A DNA stretch of 49,438 nt from an uncultured Veillonellaceae bacterium (GCA_900314825.1 OMWS01000014.1:1-49438); one strand, 5' to 3'. Shown: positions 31,933-39,257, counted from the first letter of the stretch. The notes: a model not told the origin generated them from the sequence alone. Program-made: numbers and translations.

Positions 31933-31948
31933 TGTTTCACGTGGAACA
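31933..31948. promoter_or_regulatory. parS-like ParB binding site
   Basis: TGTTTCACGTGGAACA, whose reverse complement is TGTTCCACGTGAAACA, equals the 16-bp parS sequence known from the Bacillus spo0J locus as I remember it. It lies 20 bases before the first early gene, inside its leader. No parA or parB gene is in the island, so any binding would be by host ParB. Confidence 0.7.
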
Positions 31949-32038
31949 ATTTGGCGTGAAATTAAATTTAAGCCAAATTGGATTTTCAGTTGTAGTATAC
32001 GCCAATATGTGCAATAATGTCAATAGTTAGCCCAAATG
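31947..32038. promoter_or_regulatory. Operator region between repressor and early operon
   Basis: Four copies of a ten-base motif near CGCCAAATTG occur: inverted at 31947-31956, then AGCCAAATTG at 31971-31980, CGCCAATATG at 32000-32009 and AGCCCAAATG at 32029-32038. The first two form a perfect 9-bp inverted repeat. The third lies in the spacer of the leftward promoter and the fourth between that promoter and the repressor gene, so repressor binding could block both directions. Confidence 0.65.
31994..32023 (-). promoter_or_regulatory. Leftward early promoter of the island
   Basis: On the minus strand a perfect TTGACA (32023-32018) and TATACT (31999-31994) are separated by 18 bases. The spacer contains the operator motif CGCCAATATG. 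Transcription would begin near 31987, giving a 74-base leader with the parS-like site. Confidence 0.8.
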
Positions 32039-32060
32039 AGTTTGTAAGGAGGAAAGGAAA

Positions 32061-32672
32061 GTGTCAATATTTAGCGAAAATCTAAAGCATTCAAGGGTAT
32101 TGGCGGGCTTGTCACGTCAAGATATGGCAGACGCTCTAGGGGTTTCGTCGCTTTCTTATGGAAAGTACGAACAAGGTAGCCGCGAGCCTAGTATCGAGAA
32201 ATTGCAGGTGATTTCCCGCGTTCTTCATCTATCCATAGATGATTTAGTTGGCGTTGCTGTGGACGCGCTGCCGGAATACGAACGACACAAGCGCTATTTA
32301 GAAAGCATTGGTATGAAGGTCATTGAATGTGACGGCGGGCAAGTTGACGTGATTCCTGCTGATTCGAAAGGCGCTCACGCCGCGCCATTGTTTGGAGACA
32401 AAGACGGCTTGTGCATATTCATGCAAGAGGTAAAGAGGAACGCAAGCAAAGAAACGAAAGACGTTTTGAAACAAAAAACGAATGATGCTTTGAGACAGCG
32501 TGAAAGGGAATTTGCGTTCATGTCCGGCCTTATGGAGATCGCCAACACTTTTCCAGACGAACGGCTAAAGCAAAAGGACGGCAAATTGCTTCTTATATCA
32601 AAACTTCTTGCATTCGTCGCAAAATATCAAGGGTTGTATGTGCCGCCGATGCAAGACGGGCGCGACGAATGA
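32061..32672 (+). CDS. Phage-type repressor, XRE family, without peptidase domain (Stl/CI-like)
   Basis: Encodes 203 residues starting at GTG behind AGGAGG. The N-terminal helix-turn-helix is complete (LSRQDMADALGVSSLSYGKY, then EQGSREPSIEKL). The C-terminal 110 residues are helical and charged and show no LexA/CI S24 peptidase signature, so self-cleavage after DNA damage is not expected; island repressors of the Stl type are instead removed by a helper-phage protein. It is divergent from the early operon and followed by the integrase gene in the same direction. Confidence 0.85.
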   Translation: MSIFSENLKHSRVLAGLSRQDMADALGVSSLSYGKYEQGSREPSIEKLQVISRVLHLSIDDLVGVAVDALPEYERHKRYLESIGMKVIECDGGQVDVIPADSKGAHAAPLFGDKDGLCIFMQEVKRNASKETKDVLKQKTNDALRQREREFAFMSGLMEIANTFPDERLKQKDGKLLLISKLLAFVAKYQGLYVPPMQDGRDE

Positions 32673-32759
32673 CGCACGCGACAATTTACCCCCACGAACG
32701 CAGCGATGCGCTTACGCGGCGTGCTAGGCGGCCTATTCGATGGAATGGAGGGAATGACA

Positions 32760-33830
32760 TTGCCCGCGTATAAGTATCAGACAGCAGCAGGGAAAACCAT
32801 GTGGCTGTGTTCCTTCTACTATCAGAATTATTCCGGCGAACGTATCAAGAAGAAAAAGCAGGGCTTTTCGACAAAGCGCGAGGCCGACGAATACGAGCGG
32901 GATTTTCTCGCAAAGAAAACAGGTTCGCCGTCCATGACATTCAAGCAGCTTGCGGAAAACTATCTAGCCGATGCCCGCGCCCGCGTCAAGCCGACAACAG
33001 TTGAAAGCGCGTCTAACATCTTGCGCGTCCACATCCTGCCGACATTCGGCGCAACGCCGATTGATGCGATCACGCCCGCAAGCGTGCGCCAATGGGAAAA
33101 TGACGAATTAGCGGCGGGCGACGCCGTGTCGAGCGTTGCCACGTACAAGAATGAGTTTTCTATCGTCATGAATTTCGCTTGCCGCTTCTACGGCCTTGCG
33201 TCGAATCCCGTGCGGGCGGCGGGTCCGCTCAAGGCAACAGGGCGCAAACAACAGGAAAAGAAGCTGCACTTTTGGACGGTTGACGAATTTGAACGCTTCA
33301 TTCTGTCGGGACTACATCCCGAATATATCACGGTGTTTTCCACCCTCTTTTGGACGGGCTGCCGTGTTGGTGAATGTTTGGCGCTCACGCGGCGGGATAT
33401 TGATTTTGACGCGGGCGCAATATCCATTAACAAGAATGTCGAATACATCCACGGCGGCTACAGAGCACAAGCGCCCAAAACGCCTAAAAGCGTCCGCCGC
33501 GTTACCATGCCTAAACAGCTTTCACTTGTGTTGCGCGATTGGATACAGCAGACGGACATTCAAGGCCCTGCTGATATGCTTTTCCCTTTTGGTATCCGTG
33601 GCACGATAAAGAACGTGATTCACGCGGGCGCGGCGCGTGCCGGACTTCCTGCAATCCGCGTCCATGACTTGCGTCATTCTCACGCGTCTATGCTTGTCTC
33701 ACTAGGATTCCCGCCTATCGTGATTCGTGATCGCCTGGGACACTCTGACATCAAAACTACCATGAATATCTATTCTCATTTGTACCCCACGGCGGGCGAT
33801 ACCGTCGCCGCCCGCCTGGGCGCAATATGA
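32760..33830 (+). CDS. int: Tyrosine recombinase (integrase)
   Basis: Encodes about 356 residues. An N-terminal Arm-binding type domain (KYQTAAGKTMWLCSFYYQNY) is followed by a SAM-like core-binding domain (TFKQLAENYLADARARVKPT) and a catalytic domain. All catalytic residues are visible: Arg in FWTGCRVGECLALTRRD, His and Arg in VHDLRHSHASML, His in LGHSDIKTT and Tyr in MNIYSHLYP. The frame is open from ATG 32706, but GGAGG at 32747-32751 sits eight bases before the TTG at 32760 and too close to the ATG at 32754, so TTG is preferred. The stop is 5 bases before the right B site and 91 before the right end repeat. Confidence 0.93.
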   Translation: MPAYKYQTAAGKTMWLCSFYYQNYSGERIKKKKQGFSTKREADEYERDFLAKKTGSPSMTFKQLAENYLADARARVKPTTVESASNILRVHILPTFGATPIDAITPASVRQWENDELAAGDAVSSVATYKNEFSIVMNFACRFYGLASNPVRAAGPLKATGRKQQEKKLHFWTVDEFERFILSGLHPEYITVFSTLFWTGCRVGECLALTRRDIDFDAGAISINKNVEYIHGGYRAQAPKTPKSVRRVTMPKQLSLVLRDWIQQTDIQGPADMLFPFGIRGTIKNVIHAGAARAGLPAIRVHDLRHSHASMLVSLGFPPIVIRDRLGHSDIKTTMNIYSHLYPTAGDTVAARLGAI

Positions 33831-33834
33831 CGAA

Positions 33835-33854
33835 ATAGTACTGTTTCAGTACCG
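33835..33854. repeat. B site, right copy
   Basis: ATAGTACTGTTTCAGTACCG contains the perfect palindrome GTACTG-TTT-CAGTAC (33838-33852). It matches the left copy in 19 of 20 positions and lies directly after the integrase stop. Confidence 0.65.
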
Positions 33855-33869
33855 TGCGCAAAAACAAAA

Positions 33870-33906
33870 GGCCGCTAACCCCTGTATTTTCAAGGGATTA
33901 GCGGCC
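33870..33906 (-). terminator. Terminator just inside the right end of the island
   Basis: A 14-bp stem (33870-33883 with 33893-33906, one wobble) is followed on the minus strand by TTTTGTTTTT. It faces transcripts entering the island from the host promoter at the right end repeat and would prevent antisense transcription of int. Confidence 0.75.
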
Positions 33907-33920
33907 TTCGCCGTAGTGCT

Positions 33921-33936
33921 CATTCATTATATACAA
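33921..33936. repeat. Right end repeat, candidate attR core
   Basis: CATTCATTATATACAA is the exact copy of 25370-25385. On the minus strand its TATAAT is preceded at 17 bases by TTGCAG (33954-33949), so the right junction keeps a promoter-like arrangement that points into the island. Confidence 0.65.
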
Positions 33937-33940
33937 CAAA

Positions 33941-33965
33941 GGACGGGACTGCAAGTGTCCCGCCC
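33941..33965 (-). terminator. Terminator of the isochorismatase-like gene
   Basis: GGACGGGA pairs with TCCCGCCC (one wobble) and TTTGTTG follows on the minus strand. The loop contains the CTGCAA that can serve as a -35 box for the right-junction promoter. Confidence 0.65.
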
Positions 33966-34006
33966 TGATTGTATGTTGCAACAACCGTGCGCACATCACG
34001 TAACTT

Positions 34007-34540
34007 TTATGCGTTCAACCCGATCTGGCAACTCTGCATCACCGCAAGCGCCGCTGCATGTTTCTCCGGCGTGACGCCGGCGCAGCAGGCGGGATCGACC
34101 GTGATCGGCAGCTCAGGCATCGCGGCTTTGAGCACGAGCGCATTCGAGATGACGCAGATGTCCGTGCAGAGGCCGACGAGCTCGACCGAGGCGAGCTCGC
34201 CTTTTGCATAGCGCGCATGCAGCTGATGTGCAAGCTCCGCGCTGCCGAATGTCGGCTTCTCGACGACGAGCGAGCCGCGCTCCGCCTGAAGTTTTACAAG
34301 CTCTGGCACAAGCTCCCAGCCGTTCGTGCCTTTGATGCAATGCGGCACGGGCAAGTTCTTGCCTTCCTGCGTCTCGAGGTAATTCTCGGGATGCGTATCT
34401 TTCGTGTAAATGACATCGCCCTCAAACGCACGGACTTTCGCAAGAAGCTGCGGCAGCATTGCCTGCGCCTCTTTCGTCCCAAGCGCACCGTCAACGAAAT
34501 CATTCTGCACATCAACGACAATCAAAACGTTCTTGCTCAT
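34007..34540 (-). CDS. Isochorismatase-family cysteine hydrolase, probable nicotinamidase
   Basis: Encodes 177 residues with the three catalytic residues of the family: Asp in IVVDVQNDFVDGALG, Lys in VEKPTFGSAELAH and Cys in LVGLCTDICVISNAL. The DTHPENY segment and PHCIKGTNGWEL are close to the metal-binding and substrate loops of nicotinamidase PncA, which frees nicotinate for NAD synthesis. AAGGAG lies before the ATG. It is the host gene immediately right of the island. Confidence 0.82.
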   Translation of the reverse strand: MSKNVLIVVDVQNDFVDGALGTKEAQAMLPQLLAKVRAFEGDVIYTKDTHPENYLETQEGKNLPVPHCIKGTNGWELVPELVKLQAERGSLVVEKPTFGSAELAHQLHARYAKGELASVELVGLCTDICVISNALVLKAAMPELPITVDPACCAGVTPEKHAAALAVMQSCQIGLNA

Positions 34541-34591
34541 GAAATTGCTCCTTCAGCTGCACGCATTCACCCGCACGCCAACAAATCCTTT

Positions 34592-35218
34592 TTACGCCGG
34601 AATATCCACATTCGCCCCGCGGTATTTATTGTCGGCATCCGATTCTTTCATATCCTGCTGATACGGGTTGTCTTCGTTGTAATAGCGGATCTGCGTCGTC
34701 GTTTCGCCGCCGGAGATGTATGTGCGGCCGCATTCGGGGCAGACCGCTGTCTTGAGGCGGACGCTGGCGCGAACGACTTCGCCGTTGTTGTCTTTTGCTT
34801 TCTGATATGCGTTCGAGACGTGTTCCTGCTCATGGCTCATGACGACGGACGCGGCGTTGCCCGGGTCGATGTGACCGACCGCCTTGAACGAGACCATTTC
34901 GTCCGAGCCATCCTGGTACTTGCGGCGCTTGCACGTCTCGCATTCTTCCGGTGTCGACTTGTGGCCGCTCGCTTTCGCGCGCTTTTCCTCCGGCGTCAGC
35001 TCATCATCGTCTTTCTGGCGCACGTCATCCGTCGCGCTGTTCTTGTCATGGACATTGTCCGCTTTCGGCGCAAGCGGGTTCTGTGCGTCATCATCACCGT
35101 TTTGCGTTGCGATCGGATTGCCATTCGTCGCGTCTTCCGTTCCGTTCGTCTTGCCCCATCCATAAGGCGAAGCGCCGAACAGATCATAGTTCGATGTTCC
35201 TCGGATTCCGAAATCCAT
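34592..35218 (-). CDS. SprA-related putative metallopeptidase with cysteine pairs
   Basis: Encodes 208 residues. The first 80 are polar and low in complexity. The second half has ELTPEEKRAKASGHKS, CETCKRRKYQDGSDE, VVMSHEQEHVSNAYQKAKD and VCPECGRTYISGGETTT. The HEQEH motif is the zinc-site form of SprA-type putative metallopeptidases, and CETC plus CPEC could form a zinc ribbon. The ATG at 35218 follows GAAGGTGG. It has no signal peptide. Proteolysis has not been shown for this family as far as I know. Confidence 0.6.
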   Translation of the reverse strand: MDFGIRGTSNYDLFGASPYGWGKTNGTEDATNGNPIATQNGDDDAQNPLAPKADNVHDKNSATDDVRQKDDDELTPEEKRAKASGHKSTPEECETCKRRKYQDGSDEMVSFKAVGHIDPGNAASVVMSHEQEHVSNAYQKAKDNNGEVVRASVRLKTAVCPECGRTYISGGETTTQIRYYNEDNPYQQDMKESDADNKYRGANVDIPA

Positions 35219-35298
35219 TTCTTCCACCTTCTCCTGATTTTTACGTTCACAAGGATTCCATCAATGATGGCTTTTCTATCTTTTTATCATACACCAAA

Positions 35299-35331
35299 GA
35301 AGCCGTTGCGGCAACCAGTCGCAACGGCTTC
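35299..35331 (-). terminator. Terminator of the DAACS symporter gene
   Basis: GAAGCCGTTGCG and CGCAACGGCTTC form a perfect 12-bp stem. On the minus strand it is followed by TTTGG. It lies 30 bases past the symporter stop. Confidence 0.75.
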
Positions 35332-35360
35332 CTCATGTATTCTTTTCCACTCAAACGATT

Positions 35361-36662
35361 TTACGAAATGCTTTCGACCGGCTTCGCCTCGTCCAGCTGG
35401 CCCGCGAGGTCATGATCCGTCATCGCGCAGACGCACGAGTCGGACCAGACATTTTCCGCCGTCTCGATCATGTCGATGATCGTGTAGATCGGCAGGATGA
35501 CGCCCATGAGGCCGAGCGGCGCGCCGACGGAGCTCATGAGCGAGAGCGTCAGGAAGTAGCAGCCCATCGGCACGCCGGCGTTGCCGACAGCCGCGAGCAC
35601 GGCGACGATGAGCCACGTGATCATCGTACCAATGGAGAGGTCAAAGCCCACGTTCTGCATGACGAACAGCGACGTGACGAGGATGAACGCCGCGCAGCCA
35701 TTCATGTTGATCGTCGTGCAGATCGGCAGCACGAAGCGCGAGACGGCTGGGTTGACTTTCAGGCGGCTCTCTGCGGACGCGAGCGTCACGGGCAGCGTGC
35801 CGGCCGAGCTCTTCGTGAAGAGCGCAACGGCGAGCGCCGGCGCCATTTTCTTGAAGACATGCACAGGATTGAGACCGCGCACGACGAGGAAGAGCGGCAG
35901 GATGATGAAGAACTGGATCGCGTTGCCGCCGAGCACGACGGCCGTGTATTTGCCGAGCGCGCCAACGATGACGCCGGCCTCGATCTGTGCCGAGAGCTGC
36001 GCCGAGAATGCGAGGATGCCGAGCGGTAATGCCCAGAGGAGCGCGCGGATCAGCGTGAACAGCAGTTCCTGGCCGCCCTGCAAGACTTTCAGCAGCGCCG
36101 CGCGGTTTTCCGTCTTCGGCATGAACGCGAGCGCGAGGCCGACGGCCGCCGCGATGATCATGACGGACAGCACGTTGCCCGCGAGGAACGGCTGCAAGAG
36201 GTTGTTCGGGATGACGGAGAGGAAGTGATCGTAGTACGACAGCGAGCCGAGCTTCTGCATCGGCACATCTGCCGCGCCCGCGCCGATCGTCTCGGCCGGC
36301 AGATTGCCCGGCGCGATCCAAAGATACAGCACGAGACCGACGGCGGCCGCTGAGACCGTCGTGAGGAGCGTGTACGTCACGGCATGCGCGAAAATCTTGC
36401 CCGTGTTCTTCTCGGCGCCGAGACGCGCGAGCGTCGTGATGACGGCGAGCGCGATCGTCGGCACGGCGATGAACTGGAACAGCCGCGTGAAGACCGTCGC
36501 GATGAAGTTGAAAAGGTCGTTGAGCGCCTGGATGCCGAGCCATCCGAGGATGGCGCCGACGATCAACGCGCCGAACCAGAGGACGAGCTGGCGCTTCTGA
36601 TGCGCCTGATGTTTCTTCAGAGCTTCCTGCGCCGCCGCCTCCACATTTGTTTCTTGTGACAT
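35361..36662 (-). CDS. Dicarboxylate/amino acid:cation symporter (DAACS family)
   Basis: Encodes 433 residues with multiple membrane segments. The family hallmarks are the serine-rich re-entrant loop KSSAGTLPVTLASAESRL, the transport motif PICTTINMNGCAAF and the late loop GNAGVPMGCYFLTLSLM. It should import glutamate, dicarboxylates or serine/threonine with Na+ or H+; the substrate cannot be fixed from sequence. The ATG at 36662 follows GAAGGA. It has a perfect promoter and its own terminator, so it is monocistronic. Confidence 0.92.
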   Translation of the reverse strand: MSQETNVEAAAQEALKKHQAHQKRQLVLWFGALIVGAILGWLGIQALNDLFNFIATVFTRLFQFIAVPTIALAVITTLARLGAEKNTGKIFAHAVTYTLLTTVSAAAVGLVLYLWIAPGNLPAETIGAGAADVPMQKLGSLSYYDHFLSVIPNNLLQPFLAGNVLSVMIIAAAVGLALAFMPKTENRAALLKVLQGGQELLFTLIRALLWALPLGILAFSAQLSAQIEAGVIVGALGKYTAVVLGGNAIQFFIILPLFLVVRGLNPVHVFKKMAPALAVALFTKSSAGTLPVTLASAESRLKVNPAVSRFVLPICTTINMNGCAAFILVTSLFVMQNVGFDLSIGTMITWLIVAVLAAVGNAGVPMGCYFLTLSLMSSVGAPLGLMGVILPIYTIIDMIETAENVWSDSCVCAMTDHDLAGQLDEAKPVESIS

Positions 36663-36716
36663 GAAGATTCCTTCTTTCTGCAACAAGTATTACCATATAT
36701 AATTGCTATGTTTTGT

Positions 36717-36745
36717 ATTATAGCGAGCAATTGCCTGCGTGTCAA
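36717..36745 (-). promoter_or_regulatory. Consensus promoter of the DAACS symporter gene
   Basis: TTGACA (36745-36740) and TATAAT (36722-36717) are both perfect with 17 bases between them on the minus strand. The -35 box lies a few bases past the T-tract of the cheV terminator. Confidence 0.92.
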
Positions 36746-36754
36746 CTAGAAAAA

Positions 36755-36790
36755 AATCGGGGGACTTCGGAATTCTGAAGTCCCCCGATT
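36755..36790 (-). terminator. Terminator of cheV
   Basis: AATCGGGGGACTTC and GAAGTCCCCCGATT form a perfect 14-bp stem with an 8-base loop, followed on the minus strand by TTTTTTCTAG. It lies 16 bases past the cheV stop. Confidence 0.92.
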
Positions 36791-36806
36791 CTGGAAAAAG
36801 GCTGTG

Positions 36807-37763
36807 TTATTCGTCCTCAGCACTCTTCAGCGGCTTGCCGAAGATGAGGTTGTCGAGGAGGTCGATGAGCTGGTTGATCTCCGGCTTCGAGATCTGGCCG
36901 GACGCGCCGAGCGACTCGCCCTTGCGGCGCATCTCTTCGCTGATGAGCGACGAGAACAGGACGAACGGGACGTCGTGCAGGCGCTCGTCTTCGCGGACGA
37001 GCTTCAGCAGGCGATGGCCGTCCATCTTCGGCATCTCGACATCGGAGACGATGACGCGGACGTGGTTCTCGATCGGGCCGTCCTTTTTCGAAAGGCCCTG
37101 CAGGTAATCCCACGCATCCTGGCCATTGCCGAAGTCGCGCACGAAGCGGTAGCCGCTCTCATGCAACGTCGTGACAAGCAAGTCGCGGAGCATCGCGGAG
37201 TCTTCGGCGACGACGACATGCACGTCGGCGCGCTTGCCCTTCGTGTCCTCCGTCGCTTCCTCGAACGTCGTGAGCTTCGCATTGATCTCCGGATTGATCT
37301 CGGCGATGATCGTCTCGAAATCGAGGAGGAGCACGATGCGGTCTTTCATCTTCACGATGCCGACGACGCGCGACTGGTCGCCGACCTCCGGCGCCGGCTC
37401 CATGTCCTTCCACGAAATGCGGTGGATGCGCGAGACATTGCCGACGAGGAAGCCGATGTTGTAGTTGTTGATTTCCGTGACGATGATGTTCTTCGGCTCT
37501 TCGTCCGTCGCCACATTGAGGCAGCGCGGCAGATTCACGAGCGGGATTGCCTTGCCGCGCAACGTAAACAAGCCGTCGACATACGGATGCGCCTGCGGCA
37601 TGGCCGTGACTGGCGTACGCGTGATGACCTCGCGGACTTTCGCGACGTTGATGCCGTAATGGACTTTGCCGATGCTGAACTCGACGATCTCGAATTCATT
37701 CGTGCCCGTTTCGAGCAAAATGCCCTTCTTATCTCCTGACGTTTCTGGTTGTGCTGCTGCCAT
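36807..37763 (-). CDS. cheV: Chemotaxis protein CheV (CheW-response regulator)
   Basis: Encodes 318 residues. Residues 25-165 form a CheW coupling domain (FEIVEFSIGKVHYGINVAKV, RGKAIPLVNLPRCL), and residues 180-305 a receiver domain with DD-type acidic pocket (VVVAEDSAML), phosphorylated Asp in VIVSDVEMPKMDG and the late Lys in QISKPE. CheV couples chemoreceptors to the CheA kinase and helps adaptation. The ATG at 37763 follows GGGGG. No other chemotaxis or flagellar gene is in the window; its presence suggests a motile cell. Confidence 0.95.
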   Translation of the reverse strand: MAAAQPETSGDKKGILLETGTNEFEIVEFSIGKVHYGINVAKVREVITRTPVTAMPQAHPYVDGLFTLRGKAIPLVNLPRCLNVATDEEPKNIIVTEINNYNIGFLVGNVSRIHRISWKDMEPAPEVGDQSRVVGIVKMKDRIVLLLDFETIIAEINPEINAKLTTFEEATEDTKGKRADVHVVVAEDSAMLRDLLVTTLHESGYRFVRDFGNGQDAWDYLQGLSKKDGPIENHVRVIVSDVEMPKMDGHRLLKLVREDERLHDVPFVLFSSLISEEMRRKGESLGASGQISKPEINQLIDLLDNLIFGKPLKSAEDE

Positions 37764-37907
37764 TCGATCGCCCCCATCAAAAATTTCGGTATCGCTCAAA
37801 AATGTATGCGCTAGATGACATTTTCCGTGTCGTTAGTTTCTTATTTCGATGCTTGCGACGAAATTCCTTCTTTTCTGTGCGCATCTGATGAAAAAATTAT
37901 CGTAGGC

Positions 37908-38909
37908 TCAAACGCCGCTACCCTCTCCGCCCCTTCGGGGCACCTCCCCCAAAGGGGGATGCGTAGATCGTAGGTACGTCCAGCCGTCACGCTCTTCGAT
38001 GGTTCCCGTTTTCAAGAGATGGCCGAGCGCGCGCTTGAACGCGCCTTTGCTGATGCCGAACTTATCTTTCAAGACCTCGGGCGAGGATTTGTCACTGTAC
38101 GGCATCTTGCCCTTGCGCTCTCTGAGCAGCGCCAAAATACGATCCGCGTCCGTCACGAGCGCCTTTTCCTTGATCTCTTTGAGCGACGCATTGAGGCGCC
38201 CATCGCTCCTCACGAATGTTACACGCGCAGTCACGCGCGCGCCGATGCGCGGACGCTCCGCTCGTGGCGGCAATTCCTTGTTGTCGAGAAACACGATGTA
38301 GCGCTCGTCGGAAAACAGGAACGCACCGGCATCCGTGTAGTTGTAGATGGCTCCCGACACCATGTCGCCGACATGCGCTTTCCCTTTTGCCGACACGGAA
38401 GCGCGGCGCATCTCGTCCTCGACCTCCATCGTGCAGGCAAGACGGCCGGACTTGTCCGTGTAGAGTTTCGCCCAGACGACTTCGCCGATCTGCGGCCGCC
38501 CGCGCATGCCGGCATACGGCAGGAAAATGCCGCGCTCGGCGCCGACATCGAGGAACGCGCCGTCCTTCGAGACATTGATGACTGGAAGGCGCGCGATCTG
38601 CCCTTCCTCCATGCGTGGCGTACGCATCGAGGCCGTCAGTCGGTGCTTCGGGTCGCGGTAAAGGAAGACCTTCACGCGGTCGCCGATGTGGACGGGCGCC
38701 GTCTGCTGCGTCTTGTGCAGCAAGATGTCGTCGCTCGTGTTTCCCGTCTCAGCATCGAGAAACGCGCCCATCTCGTTTTCGCGCACGACGGTGAGCGTCG
38801 CGACCGTGCTCGGGCCATATTTGCGCGGACGACGCTCCGGCTTCACGCTCTGCTGCTCCGCGCCTGTTTCGTGGCGTGCCACATCATGGCCGCCCCTTTC
38901 ACGTCTCAT
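37908..38909 (-). CDS. cvfB: S1 RNA-binding protein, CvfB family
   Basis: Encodes 333 residues with three S1-like segments (GAFLDAETGNTSDDILLHKT, GAFLDVGAERGIFLPYAGM and GAFLFSDERYIVFLDNKEL) and a C-terminal winged helix (LKDKFGISKGAFKRALGHLL). CvfB proteins bind RNA and affect virulence genes in staphylococci. The basic first 35 residues are not typical. The last 18 residues (THPPLGEVPRRGGEGSGV) are encoded by a copy of a dispersed palindromic repeat (37913-37963), so the original stop has been overwritten and the tail is probably neutral. It follows rsfS after 3 bases; GAGG precedes the ATG. Confidence 0.88.
   Translation of the reverse strand: MRRERGGHDVARHETGAEQQSVKPERRPRKYGPSTVATLTVVRENEMGAFLDAETGNTSDDILLHKTQQTAPVHIGDRVKVFLYRDPKHRLTASMRTPRMEEGQIARLPVINVSKDGAFLDVGAERGIFLPYAGMRGRPQIGEVVWAKLYTDKSGRLACTMEVEDEMRRASVSAKGKAHVGDMVSGAIYNYTDAGAFLFSDERYIVFLDNKELPPRAERPRIGARVTARVTFVRSDGRLNASLKEIKEKALVTDADRILALLRERKGKMPYSDKSSPEVLKDKFGISKGAFKRALGHLLKTGTIEERDGWTYLRSTHPPLGEVPRRGGEGSGV
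37913..37963 (-). repeat. Dispersed palindromic repeat, copy 1 (inside cvfB)
   Basis: On the minus strand CCCCCTTTGGGGGAGGTG is followed by the hairpin CCCCGAAGGGG and GGAGAGGGTAGCGGC. It is nearly the same as copy 5 (45147-45197). It forms the 3' end of cvfB. Confidence 0.8.
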
Positions 38910-38912
38910 TCT

Positions 38913-39257
38913 TTAATCCTCGTACGGCGTGAGCGGCGCATCCGCCCAGAGATGCTCGAGCGCATAGTATTCGCGCGCTTCCTGGCGGAAGATGTGCACG
39001 ACGACATCGCCGTAGTCCATGAGAACCCACTCGCCCTCGCGATAGCCTTCCTTGTGCAGGAACGACGCGCCCGCTTCGGCGAGTTTTTCCTCGATGTTGT
39101 CCGCAATGGCGCGCACCTGCGTCGCCGTGTTCGCCGAGCAGACGACGAAGAAGTCGCACGTCGGCGTGAGCTCCCGCATATCCATCGCGACGATGTCGCG
39201 GGCTTTCTTTTCAGAAGCCGCCGCGCAAATGGCGGTCTTGAGTGTTGTTGCGTCCAA
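38913..39257 (-). CDS. rsfS: Ribosome silencing factor RsfS
   Basis: Encodes 114 residues of the Iojap/RsfS family, which binds ribosomal protein uL14 and blocks joining of subunits in starved cells. Signatures are KKARDIVAMDMRELTPTCDF, the conserved DFFVVCSANTATQVRAIAD and EWVLMDYGDVVVHIF. It is encoded after nadD-yqeK-LCP, the typical Firmicute order. Confidence 0.95.
   Translation of the reverse strand: MDATTLKTAICAAASEKKARDIVAMDMRELTPTCDFFVVCSANTATQVRAIADNIEEKLAEAGASFLHKEGYREGEWVLMDYGDVVVHIFRQEAREYYALEHLWADAPLTPYED

Larger units (their letters stand above)
25370..33936. mobile_element. Integrated phage-satellite-like island (PICI/SaPI-type candidate), about 8.55 kb
   Basis: The region is bounded by the perfect 16-bp direct repeat CATTCATTATATACAA. 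It carries a tyrosine integrase and a repressor on the plus strand at the right end, and a divergent leftward operon of small genes, two HTH proteins, a primase-like protein and a primase-helicase. Beyond these are an origin-like iteron block, a sigma-like regulator and a KGG-type phage protein. No capsid, portal, large terminase, tail or lysis gene is present, and no conjugation gene is seen. The order integrase-repressor/divergent early operon-replication-packaging-like genes matches phage-inducible chromosomal islands known from staphylococci and other Firmicutes. Helper-dependence is inferred, not shown. Confidence 0.75.

Noticed and set aside
25370..33936. Complete prophage or conjugative element
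   Set aside because: No capsid, portal, large terminase, tail, lysis, relaxase or secretion gene can be found in the 8.55 kb.
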